A stretch of DNA of 64,000 bases from Wuchereria bancrofti (taxonomy: Eukaryota; Nematoda; Chromadorea; Rhabditida; Onchocercidae). Positions 27,801 through 40,500 of this stretch are shown one piece after another. Under the pieces are notes generated by a model that did no database searches, had not been told where the DNA came from, and saw nothing but the letters and a program-made list of their open reading frames with translations. Location: assembly GCA_005281725.1 (NCBI GenBank), contig SSBO01000002.1, positions 1,323,266-1,387,265 on the forward strand, written 5' to 3'. Position 1 is the stretch's first letter, and each line of letters begins with the position of its first letter. Made by a program: the position numbers and the translations under genes.

Positions 27801-30204
27801 AAACCTTAATTCATCAAACAACTATAAAATAGGAATGATTAAGAACTAAGCAACATTCAAAACATAAATAAGCGCAGAAAACGACAGCTTGTAAAATGAC
27901 AGCATCAGCAATGATTATTTTATAAAACGATAAAGGGTATCGTGGACTAGGCTTTCAAAACGAGAATGTCAACACTTCCGAACAAAATCTCGAACCTTAT
28001 CAATCTTTGATTCCAGTTCCAAAGTAGTTTCCAAAACATCTTTAGCTTCAACACAACCAAATTCCTTGTTAATTAACATTCTGGCTATTTCATGATCACT
28101 ATCAGTCACTGAAAAAAGAAAAACCTAGAATTTCCATAAATAAAGTCTTCATCTACAAATGATATTTTTTAACTCTGTATGCACTAATAACCCAGAAAAA
28201 AGTAACATAATAATGTAAAAAAGTTTCAAAAAAGCGGAAAAACAGATCTTCTTTAAGATTATATGTATTGCATCTTCAGAAATTGACCTTTTTCTATAAG
28301 ACTTCCCTTTTTAATTTCATTCGTTCCATCTTTGTGAGCTGTTTGTTGTTTGGATTTTCGAAGCTTAGGTAAGTTCAGAGCATCACGCACAACGCAGGCG
28401 TGCTTCATAACTGTTCGTGGTGTCAAATTGGTAGCTCTCGCTGCGTCAACTCCTGTGTACCCCTCATGTAACATCCTAAAAATAGCTACTGATATATAAT
28501 TGCGAATTATCCATTTCTATTTCTGATGAATCATAAATTCAAATTTTGGAAATAGAGATGAAACTTACATGCCTACAGCTTTACGTATAGCATCTGCTTT
28601 CGTTGAGTGTCTAACAGAAGTTCCACAATAGTCATGGATACATTTGTCGATACGATTTTTATCAATCGCCGAAATACCTCGTGTAAAATCCTTTCCTGCT
28701 CTTCTAACTTTTCGTGTTTTCCTTCCATCTTTCGTCTGATTATCCTCAATTTCATTACTCTCATCATCTGTAAAATACTTTACTAATTCGAGTTTTTATG
28801 TAATCCTAAAAATTACAAACTATGTTAGTTTTTGATTACAAAATTTAATATTGGTTTTTTATTGGTCGTTTAGCGTTTTCACATGTTACGGTTGGTGAGC
28901 AAACCGCACGGTAGAAAGACTTATGATGTCCACCGTCAAAGTTTCACCCGTGATAAACCGCCAACCTATAGACGAAAAGGAATTAGAAGCTAAAAGCAAA
29001 GTAACACACTGCTTGTTTGGTTAGACACCTCTGTCCCTTCATTTTTCACTTCTATTTCAACCCCATTCTCTTCTGCCGCCAAAATCATATTTCGTTTATG
29101 TTCTTTGACTAAACTGGCTCGATTCAGCAACTTTTCAACCATATTGTAATAGGTTCGAAAGTATGAAACAGCAAGCTTGTAACATTGACAAGCCTCCTGA
29201 AAATAGGTTATAATGTGTGCACGATAACCATAGTGAACACCACTGAGAAGTAAGCTTTATAAAGCCTGTTTGACCCATATACTTAAATATATATTGTAAG
29301 CACAAAATCGAGGAAAACTGGACCACTGCCAACTGTCCCAGTCAGAATTGTAAGCTAAAAGAATAGAAGTCAACAAAAAAATTACTTGCTCAGACATCGT
29401 CTTGCAGTGAACGTCTGTAACTGCACTCTTCAATCGTTCCTTTGTTTCACTGCTCACTCTGCTATATCCCACAACGATATCTATTGCGCGACGAAGTTTT
29501 TCATCAACATGACCTGCAATTTATGAAACTCTTAAGAAAGTAGTTAACTGCATCATCAATTAAATGATTTATTTTGCTTTATTATGCACAATTTACTGAT
29601 GTAAATTCGATTAATCGTATATCAGCATTAATGACCACAGCATATTCAATAATAATATTGAAACGAACCGTCTGTCACGGATGATGCCTTGTTATTTCTT
29701 CCAACATTGACCATTCGATCCACAGGACTCATAACATTCCCATTTTCCGGAATCTTTAAATATTCGATTATAGAAATACACTTGTATTTAAATATATTCC
29801 AAACTTGACTACTTCCAAAAAATTTTTCAAATCCTTGCTGAACAACATCAAAAAAGCAAAACACGTAACATCCACATTACTTTATGTCATCCTCAAATAG
29901 AAACTCTATCAAGATTTCACGACAGATTCGATAATCAAAATATTACGTTTAACTCTTTCTTGTGGGAAGCTAATTTCAAAATTACTTTGCAAAAATCAAA
30001 ACTATTTAATAATATTGGCATTTTACATCTATAAACTTAGTCTTGGGATAAAAGAAATCAATCTCTCGCCGATACTTTCTGTTCATTCGCAGCATTTTCA
30101 CAGCAACTACTGGCGTTTACTTCATTAGCGGATTTCAAACTCTCGGACCGTTGAAACGTCTCCATCATTTCAGTAGCACTACTCTTAACGGGTACATTCT
30201 CCAT
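24827..30204 (-). CDS. Unassigned protein with serial helix-turn-helix-like modules
   Basis: Sixteen proposed exons: 30204-30076, 29753-29669, 29513-29386, 29196-29010, 28767-28569, 28475-28288, 28108-27996, 27548-27375, 26962-26825, 26660-26547, 26390-26295, 26104-26020, 25869-25802, 25657-25610, 25176-25061 and 24986-24827 (675 aa). The start ATG lies one base after a good acceptor (TTTGTTTGCAG). I do not recognise the family. Similar modules of about 70 residues recur near 73-135 (MSEQEACQCYKLAVSYF), 205-275 (EGYTGVDAARATNLTPRTVM), 450-535 (DGLSVAETLKIHD) and 590-670 (RKMAVKYVLGDKLLEDCVAY); 310-400 may hold another. Each looks like an AA-x-x-[hydrophobic]-turn-recognition-helix unit, as in Psq or resolvase HTHs. 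Basic stretches (PRRGKRRLCG, KKRKS) suggest a nuclear location. A DNA-binding role is inference. The exon 13/14 junction is doubtful: the best acceptor (25668) breaks frame, so I used an AAAAG acceptor 11 nt further on. I could not exclude two genes split near exon 9. Confidence 0.72.
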
Positions 30205-32566
30205 ACTGCAAACAAAACAATTAATTATTTTCAGAAAGCGTCCTAGAAAACATAGGTATCAAACCATGTTTAATCATTTTCAAAGTCTCTTTAATTACTT
30301 AGCTATGTTATATCCACGCACCTCCACACTATACTTTGCAGTAAACGCCAGTGTAAAAGTACACTTATACTCCTACTTTCGAAATGCACTTCATGAAATA
30401 CCTAAAAATATCCATAGTTCTTAGCTCTGTCCATATCTATCACTTTCACTTACATCAAATATTCGTTCGATTCGCTCCTAATAAAATGGTTTAAAACTGC
30501 AAATAGTAAACTCTACGCCTGCAACAAATCTCTAACAAAAATGAACACACAACAGCACTATCAAATTATCAAATACACAAGCATTCAAACTATATAAGCG
30601 TAATATGTTGCTATATTTTAGATCACATAGAATGAAGGAAAATGTTACACCGAAAATACGTGTACGAAAACAATGAAATGGTAAAATCAATATGATCGAT
30701 TTTTCGAGATAACTCTCTATTCATTTAATTTCATGGACCAAAAAACCGATACACTGCTAAAATGTGTAACTGCTAAAATTGGATCTTCTATCAGACGAAT
30801 TCCTATCAATAATTCCCTTCAAATTTAAAACGGTTCCCACCACATATACATGAAATATGACAAAAAATAGGTAATTTCAGTGATTTACTTCATATTAAGT
30901 ATAGATTCGATGGGACACAAGTTAACACTTACAACTAACACTTTGAAAACTTTACACTAAAAATTCAAAAAAGTACAACGACACATTTCGCATCAAATCT
31001 CAATTCTAATCCTCCTCTCCTGTCTTGATCGTCCGAACCCCTCACTTCCAACACACTCTTTTGCCTCGGAATTACGATAAATTAGCAGTGACTCTAGACA
31101 AGATGTCGTACGTGGAGCACGTGTACTCTCACACGTGTACCTTAGCATGCATATGCTCTACCATCATAGATTGATTACTTCCCTCTATCGAAACACGAAT
31201 GTTTATTGGTTGGGAATTATTTACGTTATCTTTCCATAGTTGAAAAAAGCAGAAATCTATACCTAACGTGAAGGAAGTGTATATAAGTAGAGTTGTTACG
31301 TGAAACTGAGTAAACCTTCTCATTCCTGAAACAGTGTTATCCGTCCATTGAGGTGGATTTCAGTAATTTGTTAAAGAAACTGATACTATGATGTCTTGTA
31401 CCTCTCTTCTCCACTACTGCTACCTTCAGCAAATGTTGACTTGAGAATCTTTCTGAAATTTGATTTTCTGAAGCATATCCCACCGACTAACGAAAAAGCG
31501 GAAAGCATTTACTGAGTTCATTCTTGATGTGTGGGATGAGGCATTGTGGTTGCACTTTGCGGAACTGTGAGACGGAAGGACGGAATGAACCGAATGTCTC
31601 TCTCACTTATTAGCGGCACAGTGACGGACGGACTGTGACAGCGCTTTCGTGTGCCACTGTTGAAGAGTCGCCCAGCTTCACATGTATAGTTTGAGTAGTA
31701 TGGAGGAAATAATGATTACCTGAGGTATCAAATGTTGTTTGTTGCTTTGTTCACTTTGCTTGTTTACCAGTTGAAAATGAAATGCGTGAAATTTCCCATT
31801 TACATATTGTTTATTTGTGTGTTTACACCACATATACATGTATAGCTTAATTTGGTAACGGAAGATTAGTTATGCACGGTGTACAGTTAGTAGAGGAAAA
31901 AATCAAATACCATAAAGACATTCAAATTAATCGTATGACTGTTATTTGAATATTTGTACTCATTTTGATATATTTGAAACTCTTCAGCTATAATTTACTT
32001 CCAAGAGATCTCAGTGAGCAGTTTCATTGTTTTTTTAAATTTCTGCCACAATTTCTCTATCCTTTTGTGTTTAAATATGCCAAAGTTTTTGATATTAATA
32101 CTCTACTGAACTATTTATTAAATTTAGTGATCTCATTCCTCTGACTCATAGTTTAATATTACCAAGTAATATAGTTTAATATATTATACTTGCCCTCATC
32201 CGATGTTGGTAAAGGATGACTGAATAACACATTAAATTCCACAGACAGATTCATCCTGGATTTTCGAAAGAGTAATATAAGATTCTCGTAAGACTACTTC
32301 AGATCAAGATTTTGATTTAAAAAAGTCTTGCAAGTATAAGGTATTTTGTTGAATATCCAACATTTAGCATATTTCGATGACAATGCAAAATAGCCAAAAG
32401 CTAATGAAAAAATAAGAAACTACTAAATACTTGGCACGAGTAAGAGCCTTGTTCCTTATCATTCATATTCTCGCTTTGCCTTTTTTATGCACACGGCAAG
32501 TTTGGCGTGACTTTATTTTTTTGGTTTTTGCTATTTGTAGAAGTGAATCAGAAGGACAAACGAAAG
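30205..32566. other. Divergent spacer between the HTH-repeat gene and the 71-aa gene
   Basis: The two genes point away from each other, so this holds both promoters. A twin CACGTG motif lies at 31118-31137. The stretch 31540-31680 is relatively GC-rich. No exon or RNA gene seen. Confidence 0.45.
31118..31137. promoter_or_regulatory. Pair of CACGTG E-boxes
   Basis: Two CACGTG palindromes at 31118-31123 and 31132-31137, each followed by TAC, form a short direct repeat with a 14-bp period. E-boxes bind bHLH factors. The position, between two divergent genes, fits a regulatory site, but two hexamers alone are weak evidence. Confidence 0.3.
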
Positions 32567-33119
32567 ATGTCAAATGCCGAGAAGCTTGCAGCTGAATTCG
32601 AAAAAGGCGAAACGAATCTTGACAAATTTGGCAAAGGTGCCGGTAAAAGAACAAAGGTTAGAACAAAGCTGAAATTAGAGAGAATTTGACACTGTAGAAT
32701 CATCAACACTTCCTTACGTTGAAGATCTGATTTGTAAATTAATTATTTCCACATACAATTCCATTGAGTTCTCTAAGGATTCATTAAAAGATATTAATTG
32801 AACTTTTTCATTTAAATAATGCTTACAAGAAAATAGAACTGCTTTAGGCAGTTAATATGACTAGGAATGTCTTCATGCAGTTGTGAAATTCAATAGCACC
32901 TGAACAAAAATGATTGGAACTTTTTCTTTAGTATGTGCACCACCAATATTTCATTATATTATTACCTTATATAAATTCTTTAACAATTTCCAGGCTGAAC
33001 AATATGAGCATAAGCACTCGCATCCAGAAGGTGATACCAGGAAAATAGTTAATTATTGCGTTAGTGGTCAGGAAAAAAGAAAGGGAACTATTGTTGGTAG
33101 CACAGTGAAGAAAGACTAA
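32567..33119 (+). CDS. Small unknown protein (71 aa)
   Basis: Two exons, 32567-32656 and 32994-33119, join in phase (donor AAAG/GTTAGA; acceptor TTTCCAG). A splice acceptor (tatttgtag) ends at 32540 and leaves a 26-nt leader, so the mRNA start is probably a trans-splice site. The protein is highly charged, with a Glu/Lys-rich helix at the N-terminus (KLAAEFEKGE), a KFGKGAGKRTK basic stretch, a His cluster (HKHSHPEGD) and a Lys-rich tail. It has no signal peptide or membrane span. I do not recognise it. The sensible composition, clean splice signals and matching phase argue that it is real. Confidence 0.6.
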
Positions 33120-33127
33120 AACTGCAA

Positions 33128-33162
33128 CCTCTCCGTTTCGAGTTGAATAACGGAACATTCCT
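33128..33162 (+). repeat. 35-bp direct repeat, copy 1 (in the 3'UTR of the 71-aa gene)
   Basis: Begins 9 bases after the stop codon at 33117-33119 and reads cctctccgtttcgagttgaa onward. It matches 33780-33814 at 34 of 35 positions, and flanking bases are partly similar too. The match is too long for chance. Confidence 0.8.
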
Positions 33163-33779
33163 CATCACACATGCATGTTCGAGGCTTTCAAATAGTGTTT
33201 CTTAATGTATTCCCATGTATTTTCATGTTTTAATTACTTTTTAATGATCACTTTTATTTTGTAAAATCTTTCTTGGTATTACTGAAGACACAAAATCATT
33301 CTGCACTCGACGTTGACCAAGGTGTTACAGATCTGTAGTGGATTACTCTAAGTTTTTTTGTTGAGGGATCGTTTTTCAATGCCAATAATGATCAGTCTTT
33401 TAAAACATCTCTTTTTACTTTCTTTACGCCTCATAAATCATAATAAAGCATATGACACTTCTTGGTGTGCATGTAATTCCTTTATACCAACAAATACTTC
33501 AACTGACATATTTTATCTCTCACTGCTTCATTTTTGTATGAGCTTGCTAATTTGTATGTACGGTAAAATTTCTACTGAAAAAGAGCATTATTAAAACATT
33601 TTTATGAAATCGTAGGACGTATTGCATAGACAGGAGCTAGCCAAGAACTGTTGATTCAGAAGAAATTCAGCACTAGTTTGTTTGCTAAATCTACATTTAA
33701 CGTCTGTACCCAGGGTAAGATCAAGAGTATTACTGCTGATCTACTGATAGCTTTTGATCTACGAAGGAGTAAAATTCCA

Positions 33780-33814
33780 CCTCTCCGTTTTGAGTTGAAT
33801 AACGGAACATTCCT
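33780..33814 (+). repeat. 35-bp direct repeat, copy 2
   Basis: Matches 33128-33162 with one mismatch (c to t), 652 bp downstream in the spacer before BRX1. The preceding bases (gtaaaattccacc) resemble the copy-1 flank (ctaaaactgcaacc), so the duplicated unit was probably somewhat longer. Confidence 0.8.
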
Positions 33815-33982
33815 TAATTGCTTTCTTGTTTACAGGTTCTCATATTCTTCCGTTTTTATGTAGCTTCAGGAAGCGGTTGATATGGTAAAAATTACTATTC
33901 AACAAATAACTGTAAAAATGATCTTTACATAACACGGTAAATATTACAGTCCAAACAACAGCTTAACAAAACACTAGTATGT

Positions 33983-35818
33983 TTAACCCGCAGTGTGATT
34001 TTCCCTTGTTTTGCTTTTCGTCTTTTTCTTTCTCTTCTTTTCTATAATTCGCTTGATTTCTTTTGCCCGAGGATTACCGAGCATTCTTTCAGTATCGAAA
34101 ACTTCACCCACGGGATCGGGCATTTTCACAGCCGCTTGTTTCGCTAACTTTATTCCATGGGCCTAAAATAACAAAAAAAAAACCACAAAAACATGCCGTG
34201 TACAATTATTTATCGTGAGAACATTTCTTAAAAGTTTTGAGAATTACATCTCAGGAGTAATCAGTAGATCAAGCAAATTACTTTTTCAGCCAGCTTCTTC
34301 ATGACATATTTATGAGACTGTTTTTTCTTAATTTCACTTCGGACCGTATTCGGACTAACGTAATTAGGATTGTCATATAGAACTGAGCCTTCAAATGACC
34401 CATCGAAAATGCGAATAATTTCCAATACCATGCGTGGTCCTACAACAATCATTATTGATATATTTTTCCAATTCATAGCACATAAAAACAATTTATTATA
34501 TTAACAGCAGTATTAGCCTTAGCTTCTGATTTCTTTCACGTGCAAAAACATTACAACAAATGTCAATACTGAAGTACTTTTAAACTGGCAACAAACCGAT
34601 CTCCTGAAGTTCAAGCATTTCATCAACAATTTGAAAGTTTCGAAACCATATTTTACCATCTGCAGTTATTGAAAATGTGAAAACATGGTCAATAAATGGT
34701 TTGCTTCTAGGATGATGATATGGCGTACTGAATGTCTGCAAACAACAATGCACAACACAACTTAACATATCAGTGATACATGTTATCAATTGGAATCGAT
34801 ATTAAATGAAATATATTAACTGGAGTCAGACTGAAAATTTAGAAGAGTGTGACCTGCATGAGAAGTTGCTTGATAAGTGAGAAGTGTGGCTGGCTGTCAA
34901 AAGTAGAGTCAAACGAAAGCACTGGTCGTGATCCCTTCAAACAGTTACCAGACATCCGCATTTCATCCATCGTGTGCACATTATGCACCAGAAATTTCAC
35001 AGATGGACCGTGTGTTGTATTTGATATCCATAAGTATAGGTCCTCAAATAAAGTTGTTTAAAGTCGATCTATGAACCATTATGCTTTCCTTTAGTCATTC
35101 CTAGATAACCATAACCGATACCAACTGAGTAGTGTGAGACTACTCACTTGTGAATTTTTACGTGGCTTTTAACGTTTTTTAATGTCTTATTATGACATTG
35201 CACAATAAGTGTTTTAAATCCAAATCCAATGATCTGATCTGTAAGATCTGAGCTTATCAAGTCGCTGTAAGAGCACTTGGAGATCCCATTAACACGAAGT
35301 ACAGTGAGTGATCTGTGATTATCTGTTCTACAGTTAAAGTAATTATATATGCCGTAACTTTCTATGCTTACCGTATGTTTTCTGTTTTCGAAATACAGAC
35401 ATTTGGTACAGTTCGCTATCTCAGCAATCTCATTAATCAATACCAAACTATTCTTCTTATCCAATTTGTTATCCGATTTGCTATGAGGCATTAAATTTAA
35501 GAAATCCTTCATTAGATGACGCATACGAGATGATGCACCACGAGCACAAAAAATCAGAACACGCTCACGATTTGTCCATTTTGATTTGACCTATAAAAAC
35601 AAGGTGTTTACCATGTTTCGACAGCAATTTTGAAAAATTTACATAGCATAAAATAAAGGAAAGACATAAACCTGTCCTGAAGCATCCTTATTTTTGAGTG
35701 AAACTGGAAATGATTCTTCCCTAGACGTATTTGAGCTTTCTGACGTTCTTGAAGCTGATCTACGCTTCTTCGACAGTAATTCATCGACACCTTCAAGTTG
35801 ACGAAAACGTCGTGACAT
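33983..35818 (-). CDS. brx-1: Ribosome biogenesis protein BRX1 (Brix domain)
   Basis: BRX1 is a nucleolar Brix-domain factor needed for 60S ribosomal subunit assembly. Six exons: 35818-35672, 35590-35372, 35042-34854, 34735-34597, 34439-34282 and 34162-33983, coding for 343 aa with all phases matching; human BRIX1 is of similar length. Diagnostic stretches are RERVLIFCARGASSRMRHL, GPSVKFLVHNVHTMDEMR, GNCLKGSRPVLSFD, FSTPYHHPRSKPFIDHVFTF, IWFRNFQI, GPRMVLEIIRIFDGSF and LYDNPNYVSPNTVR, in family order. The C-terminus is strongly basic. The ATG sits directly after a TTTTTTAG acceptor, so the 5' end is probably formed by trans-splicing with little or no native leader. The gene faces away from the J-domain gene across a 1.8-kb spacer. 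Confidence 0.95.
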
Positions 35819-37591
35819 CTAAAAAATTATATAACGGTTAACATATACGTTTATGAATATCAGACATTTAAACACGAGCGCTCTACAGACACACACAAAT
35901 TACCATAATGTCTTAACTAAATACGTACCTAATGTGATTGGAAACATGCAACTTTTAATGGCTGCATTCAGTTTCAAAAGTAAGACATATACATACTGGC
36001 ATAGGTGACCTGATATTAAAAAAAAACCCAAACAAAACACATGGCAAAAAAATACAGAAAATTATCCAAGACAGCCCATAATATTATTAAATCAAATAAA
36101 AGCCAGTAAGACAAAGACGGAACTAAACATTAAAACAATTCCAAACAACTTTTTGAGAACGGAATGCAAATAAAATAGTAAAAGCAAACAAAAGATATCA
36201 TTCCCGAACAACATGTATCGGACTAGCCATAGAATCAGATTCCATAAAAATTATAGAGGCGCTCAAATTAAAAGAGAAATATGAACTAAACAGAATCAAG
36301 AAAATAATGAAAAAATATTAGATAATGACGAAAAATTTTAATCTTCAAATTTAGGAAATAGATTTTCAAAGCTGAAATAGTGAAGAAACGAAAAGAACGA
36401 AAGTTATGATTCTTAATTTCAAGTCTGCTTTCATATGGACAGGTCCAAATTCATTTTGTTAGTTAAAAGGACACATCACGGAGGGTTTGTGAAAACTTCA
36501 ATCAGAAAATTTGAAAAAAAGGAAGATTTAACTTTTATGAATATATTTTGCAATCCAGTTTGAACAACTGAACGTCTATTTTTTTTATTTTTTTTACCCT
36601 CTATGTTAACTGTCTCTATCTCCCTTTTTGATTTGAAGATGAGTGAGAAAGAAAAATGTGCAGTATGGAAAAATTGTGCTTATTCAGAAACATTTGAGCA
36701 ATTAAGGTTGTTAAGGAAATCTTTTTTATACAAAACAAAGGAGCTGTGTTTGTCATTTGGAGTTATTTGGGAAAACCAAAAAAAAAAACTACAAAAAATC
36801 TAAAATCAAGACAACCAGGTCATCCGGAAAAGTTTTCAGTAATCCAAAGAGTCATGTGGAAATATGTCAGAATCATACCGGAACTTGCAACAGGTAATAA
36901 CAAATGAAGATGAGAGGGTACGGGCACTTCTTTAGGGGAAATCTGCTGACCCCACTTCCCTTCCACTACTGTACGGTCTGAGCGACTTCAGTGACCACTC
37001 CGTGGAAGGCCGTGAGACCTTTTACCATAGGTGCTTATGAAGCTTTTTTCTGAGTCGTCGACGGTGACAATCATAAAGTTCGCGGTTAACTTTTCCGCAC
37101 TGGAGATTGTGTTGAGTGGAGGTTATTAGTGGTGATAAGGGATTGATTAGTGATCAGAGGCTGATAAGGGAGTGATTCGGAGAGCATGATCTTGCTGTAT
37201 TAGTGATAAATGCTAGAGATAAAGCCATCATCTCGAATTGCAATATATTGAGAAAGCATGCGAGGAGTGAGTGACTGGTTGAACAAAGATAAAACTGAGA
37301 AAGAAAAGAGAGAGAGAAAAGGAAACAAACCTTCACAGTGCTGCTTGGTTTGAGAATTGATTATGTAAATTTTAAATCTGTCTCGAAATCTTCCTAGTAG
37401 TAAAGTGCGACTTTTACATTAAAGAGATAATTTTATCAAGTGTTTTTCTTTTTTAACCTTTGTTACGTTCAAATCTTCTATTAAGTATTTTATTTCTGGT
37501 TAAATAAACTTGTCATCATATAGTTAAATTTTTTTGTTCACTTTAAAAAGAAGGATGTGCGTTTATTCGTAGTATTAGAATATATAGAAAG
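35819..37591. other. Divergent spacer between BRX1 and the J-domain gene
   Basis: Mostly A-rich DNA (35900-36540) and then a possible transposase relic at 36640-36905. The stretch 36920-37060 is less AT-rich. No tRNA or other RNA gene seen. Confidence 0.45.
36640..36905 (+). pseudogene. Possible relic of a Tc1/mariner-type transposase N-terminus
   Basis: A frame from ATG 36640 starts MSEKEKCAVWKNC and runs about 54 codons to a stop. Just after, in another frame, comes SRQPGHPEKFSVIQRVMWKY and then IIPELATGN. The second piece looks like the G-R/H-P-x-K linker and second HTH of Tc1-like transposases, and the first could be the N-terminal HTH. The frame change and stops would make it dead. No terminal repeats or DDE domain were found, so this is a weak call. 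Confidence 0.25.
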
Positions 37592-40500
37592 ATGAGTGGG
37601 AAAGATACTATGATCGATTACTACGAAATTCTTGGAGTAGAAAAGAATGCCACAGAACAGCAAATCAAGAATAACTATCGAAAACTGGCGCTCAAATTTC
37701 ATCCAGATCGTAATCCCGGTGACCAAAAAGGTTATTTTTTTTCTCTTGACATATGGTTGCTTCGCAAGCGAAAAATTTCAATAATTTTAGAGAGATTCCG
37801 GAGATTCAGAGATATAACGGGAGTAATATAATATATTGTCAATATTTGGAGGACTCATTTCTCTATATTTTCATTACTTGATGTGAAGTGAATTGAGGTA
37901 AGGTACGATGATTATTCATATACGATAGGGATAACATGACGATTGTTGCTAGGTTAAAACTAATTTAATGTGGCTATCGATCATGAGACTTTGAAGAGTA
38001 TTTTACAAAAAAGTTTTCAGCTGCTGAACAATTTAAAAAAATATCCATAGCATATGCAGTATTATCAGATCCAAACAAAAGGCGACAATATGATTTAAGT
38101 GGTCCTTCTGGCGCTCTTGTCGATTTCGAAGGGATAGATATCAGTGAAATGGGTGGCATTGGTATGGTTTGTGCATTCTTTTTTTTGGCTTCTTTTGTCT
38201 ATCTGTCATTTTTGTATTTCCTGAAATTTAGCTTATCTTTTCTGGCTTCCATCTTTAATGTTACATCTTTTCTGGGAATCGAATTTGGTAGAATCTTATT
38301 TGATGAGATCGCAGAGTTGCTAAGGTAGAAATTTCTAAGTTGGTGAATCAAATCGATTAATTTTGGAAGTTTAAAAAATCTATGATACATGAATTTTATT
38401 AGATTGCGGATTTTACCAGTTGTTCTTGACCGTGCTATCTATAGGATTTCTTCAAGAAATTTCGGTTTACTTCAAATACTTTCAAATACTACAGGACGAG
38501 TTTTTGGCGCATTATTTTCAAAATTAGGAGTGCCAATACCGACTCAAATTGGGCCGAAAGTCCTGTCCCAAGCTCGCAGTTTGTGTGAAGGAACGCCAAC
38601 TGATGCAAAGTACATTGTTTTAAAAGAAGGTATACCGTATGACGGTTCAGTTAGTAAGCAAGTAAGTAAATTTGGCATTTTTTAAAATATTCCTTTTACT
38701 ATCAAATTTTGCATCGTAGGGAGTACTGCTGCTAGTAAACTTTCAGTTTATGTAATGGTGGCTATTTTAGAAAAACATTTATGTTGTAATAATAACTTAA
38801 TGTTCTCTGCAATTTTAAACTGGATAATGTAAACTTCAGTAAGTTTTCAGGAGGCTGACTTTTTCAAGATAACGATGCAACCGCAGTGGGAAAAAAATGG
38901 ATTAATGGTTATCTGTCGGTCAGCGCAAATGAGCAAATTCAAATTAGTTCTTTTCGACAAAGAAGGTGGTGTCCGAATAATTCAGGTAGTGATCTTTCGG
39001 ATTTCAATTCTTGACCATTTTCGTAACTAAAAGTATCTCCAGGATGTGGGATCTTGTTGTATTGTTATACACTGATATGGAACAAACCCATAATTTGAAC
39101 GAAATATTATATTACCGTTTGATGGTTTTCAGGAAAGCAACAAGCGAAAAGGCTGCACAGTGGCTGAAATCTTCTTTGTACCATTCAATAGAGCTAATTT
39201 AAGTGAATTCATTCCGATGAAATTTTACATGGAAGATAAGGAAACACCACTGCCATTTCATTTGCTTGATACATTGGAAGTAGTCGGAGCTCATACACTT
39301 GAACAACGTGATCATTTCTTGTGCGTATACGGCGATAATTGGATTAAAGATGTCCGCTATCAGCTGAAATTTGTACCACTTAATGATTCACCGATCTCAA
39401 TGGAATGTGTAAGTCATGAATTACATAATTCCGTTGTTGAAAATGAATGTTCGTTCTACATTTTGATATTTCTACCGCACATGTGATAATTGGTTAGCAC
39501 CTTTGCTTCAAATGCAAGGTTTTTACAGGTGCGTGACTTGACAACTACCGAGGAGGCGTTGATTAAAAAGAAGAGTGAAATGTCCAAATTCCAAGTAGAG
39601 TACACTGAAGCTATTAAAAAGTACAAAGAAGTGGTCGATAGACTTAAGAACGAAACCGAAGAAATCAATTCTCTTCTGAAGGTGACTAATTGCACATTAT
39701 TCATAACGACAAATTGAAATGGACAGATGGGTCCTCTCCTTTTCTTTATTTCATATCCTTTGGAAGTATATTTTATCAGTGGACAGAATTTATTGAGTAT
39801 ATCCATCTTGGTCTTTCATACTAAAGTCAGATCTCAAATTTCTTTCACCCACGGTAAATAGAAAGCGAACTGTCTCACGACGTTTTAAACCCAACTCACG
39901 TATCACTTTAATCGGGCAACAGCCGAACTCTTAGGACCTTCTCCAGCCTCAGGATTTGATGAGTCAATCGAGGTGCCAAATGCGTCTCACGTAACTTTTG
40001 TTCTAATTTCCTGTCCCGCTTGTTCTGCTTCTGCTCTGACTTCTTTTGCTTCTTTTTCTCTTTTAGTTTCACACATTGAAATATTGCAGAGCTATTTTCC
40101 TCTGGTAAATGTGCTCTCTTAATCTTGACATGTATTATTTCTCTACCAAATTTTCCATCTTATTTATTTTTAGGTTTTTTCTGGACTTCCGATTTACACT
40201 TTCTAATTTACCTTTTCTTTTAACTACCCATAAATGTTAAATATTTCAGTAGTGTTGGAAATTTTTAAATTCAAATAACTGTTGAGTATATGGCTTCCGA
40301 TACTACAGCAGAACTATAGTCTTATCGTAGTATCTGCAGCCGTATACTTAGCAGTTTGGACATGCCATCATGTACGTGCTTTTTTGTGAGAATTTCAGTA
40401 AAATTTATCGAAATTTTTAAATTCGAGTAAGTTCAGGAGAATAAAATAGCAAAAACCATTGCTTTCGTAGCACTTTTGCTTTTGGGATTACAACAAACGC

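Noticed and set aside
28860..28990. Less AT-rich stretch between exons of the HTH-repeat gene
   Set aside because: Translations contain early stops in the needed frame, and flanking exons join in phase without it.
10956..30204. Operon linking the five minus-strand genes
   Set aside because: Spacers are 0.8-1.1 kb (2.8 kb before the LARP1-like gene), longer than typical nematode operon gaps, and I saw no U-rich or spliced-leader-2-type signal to support it.
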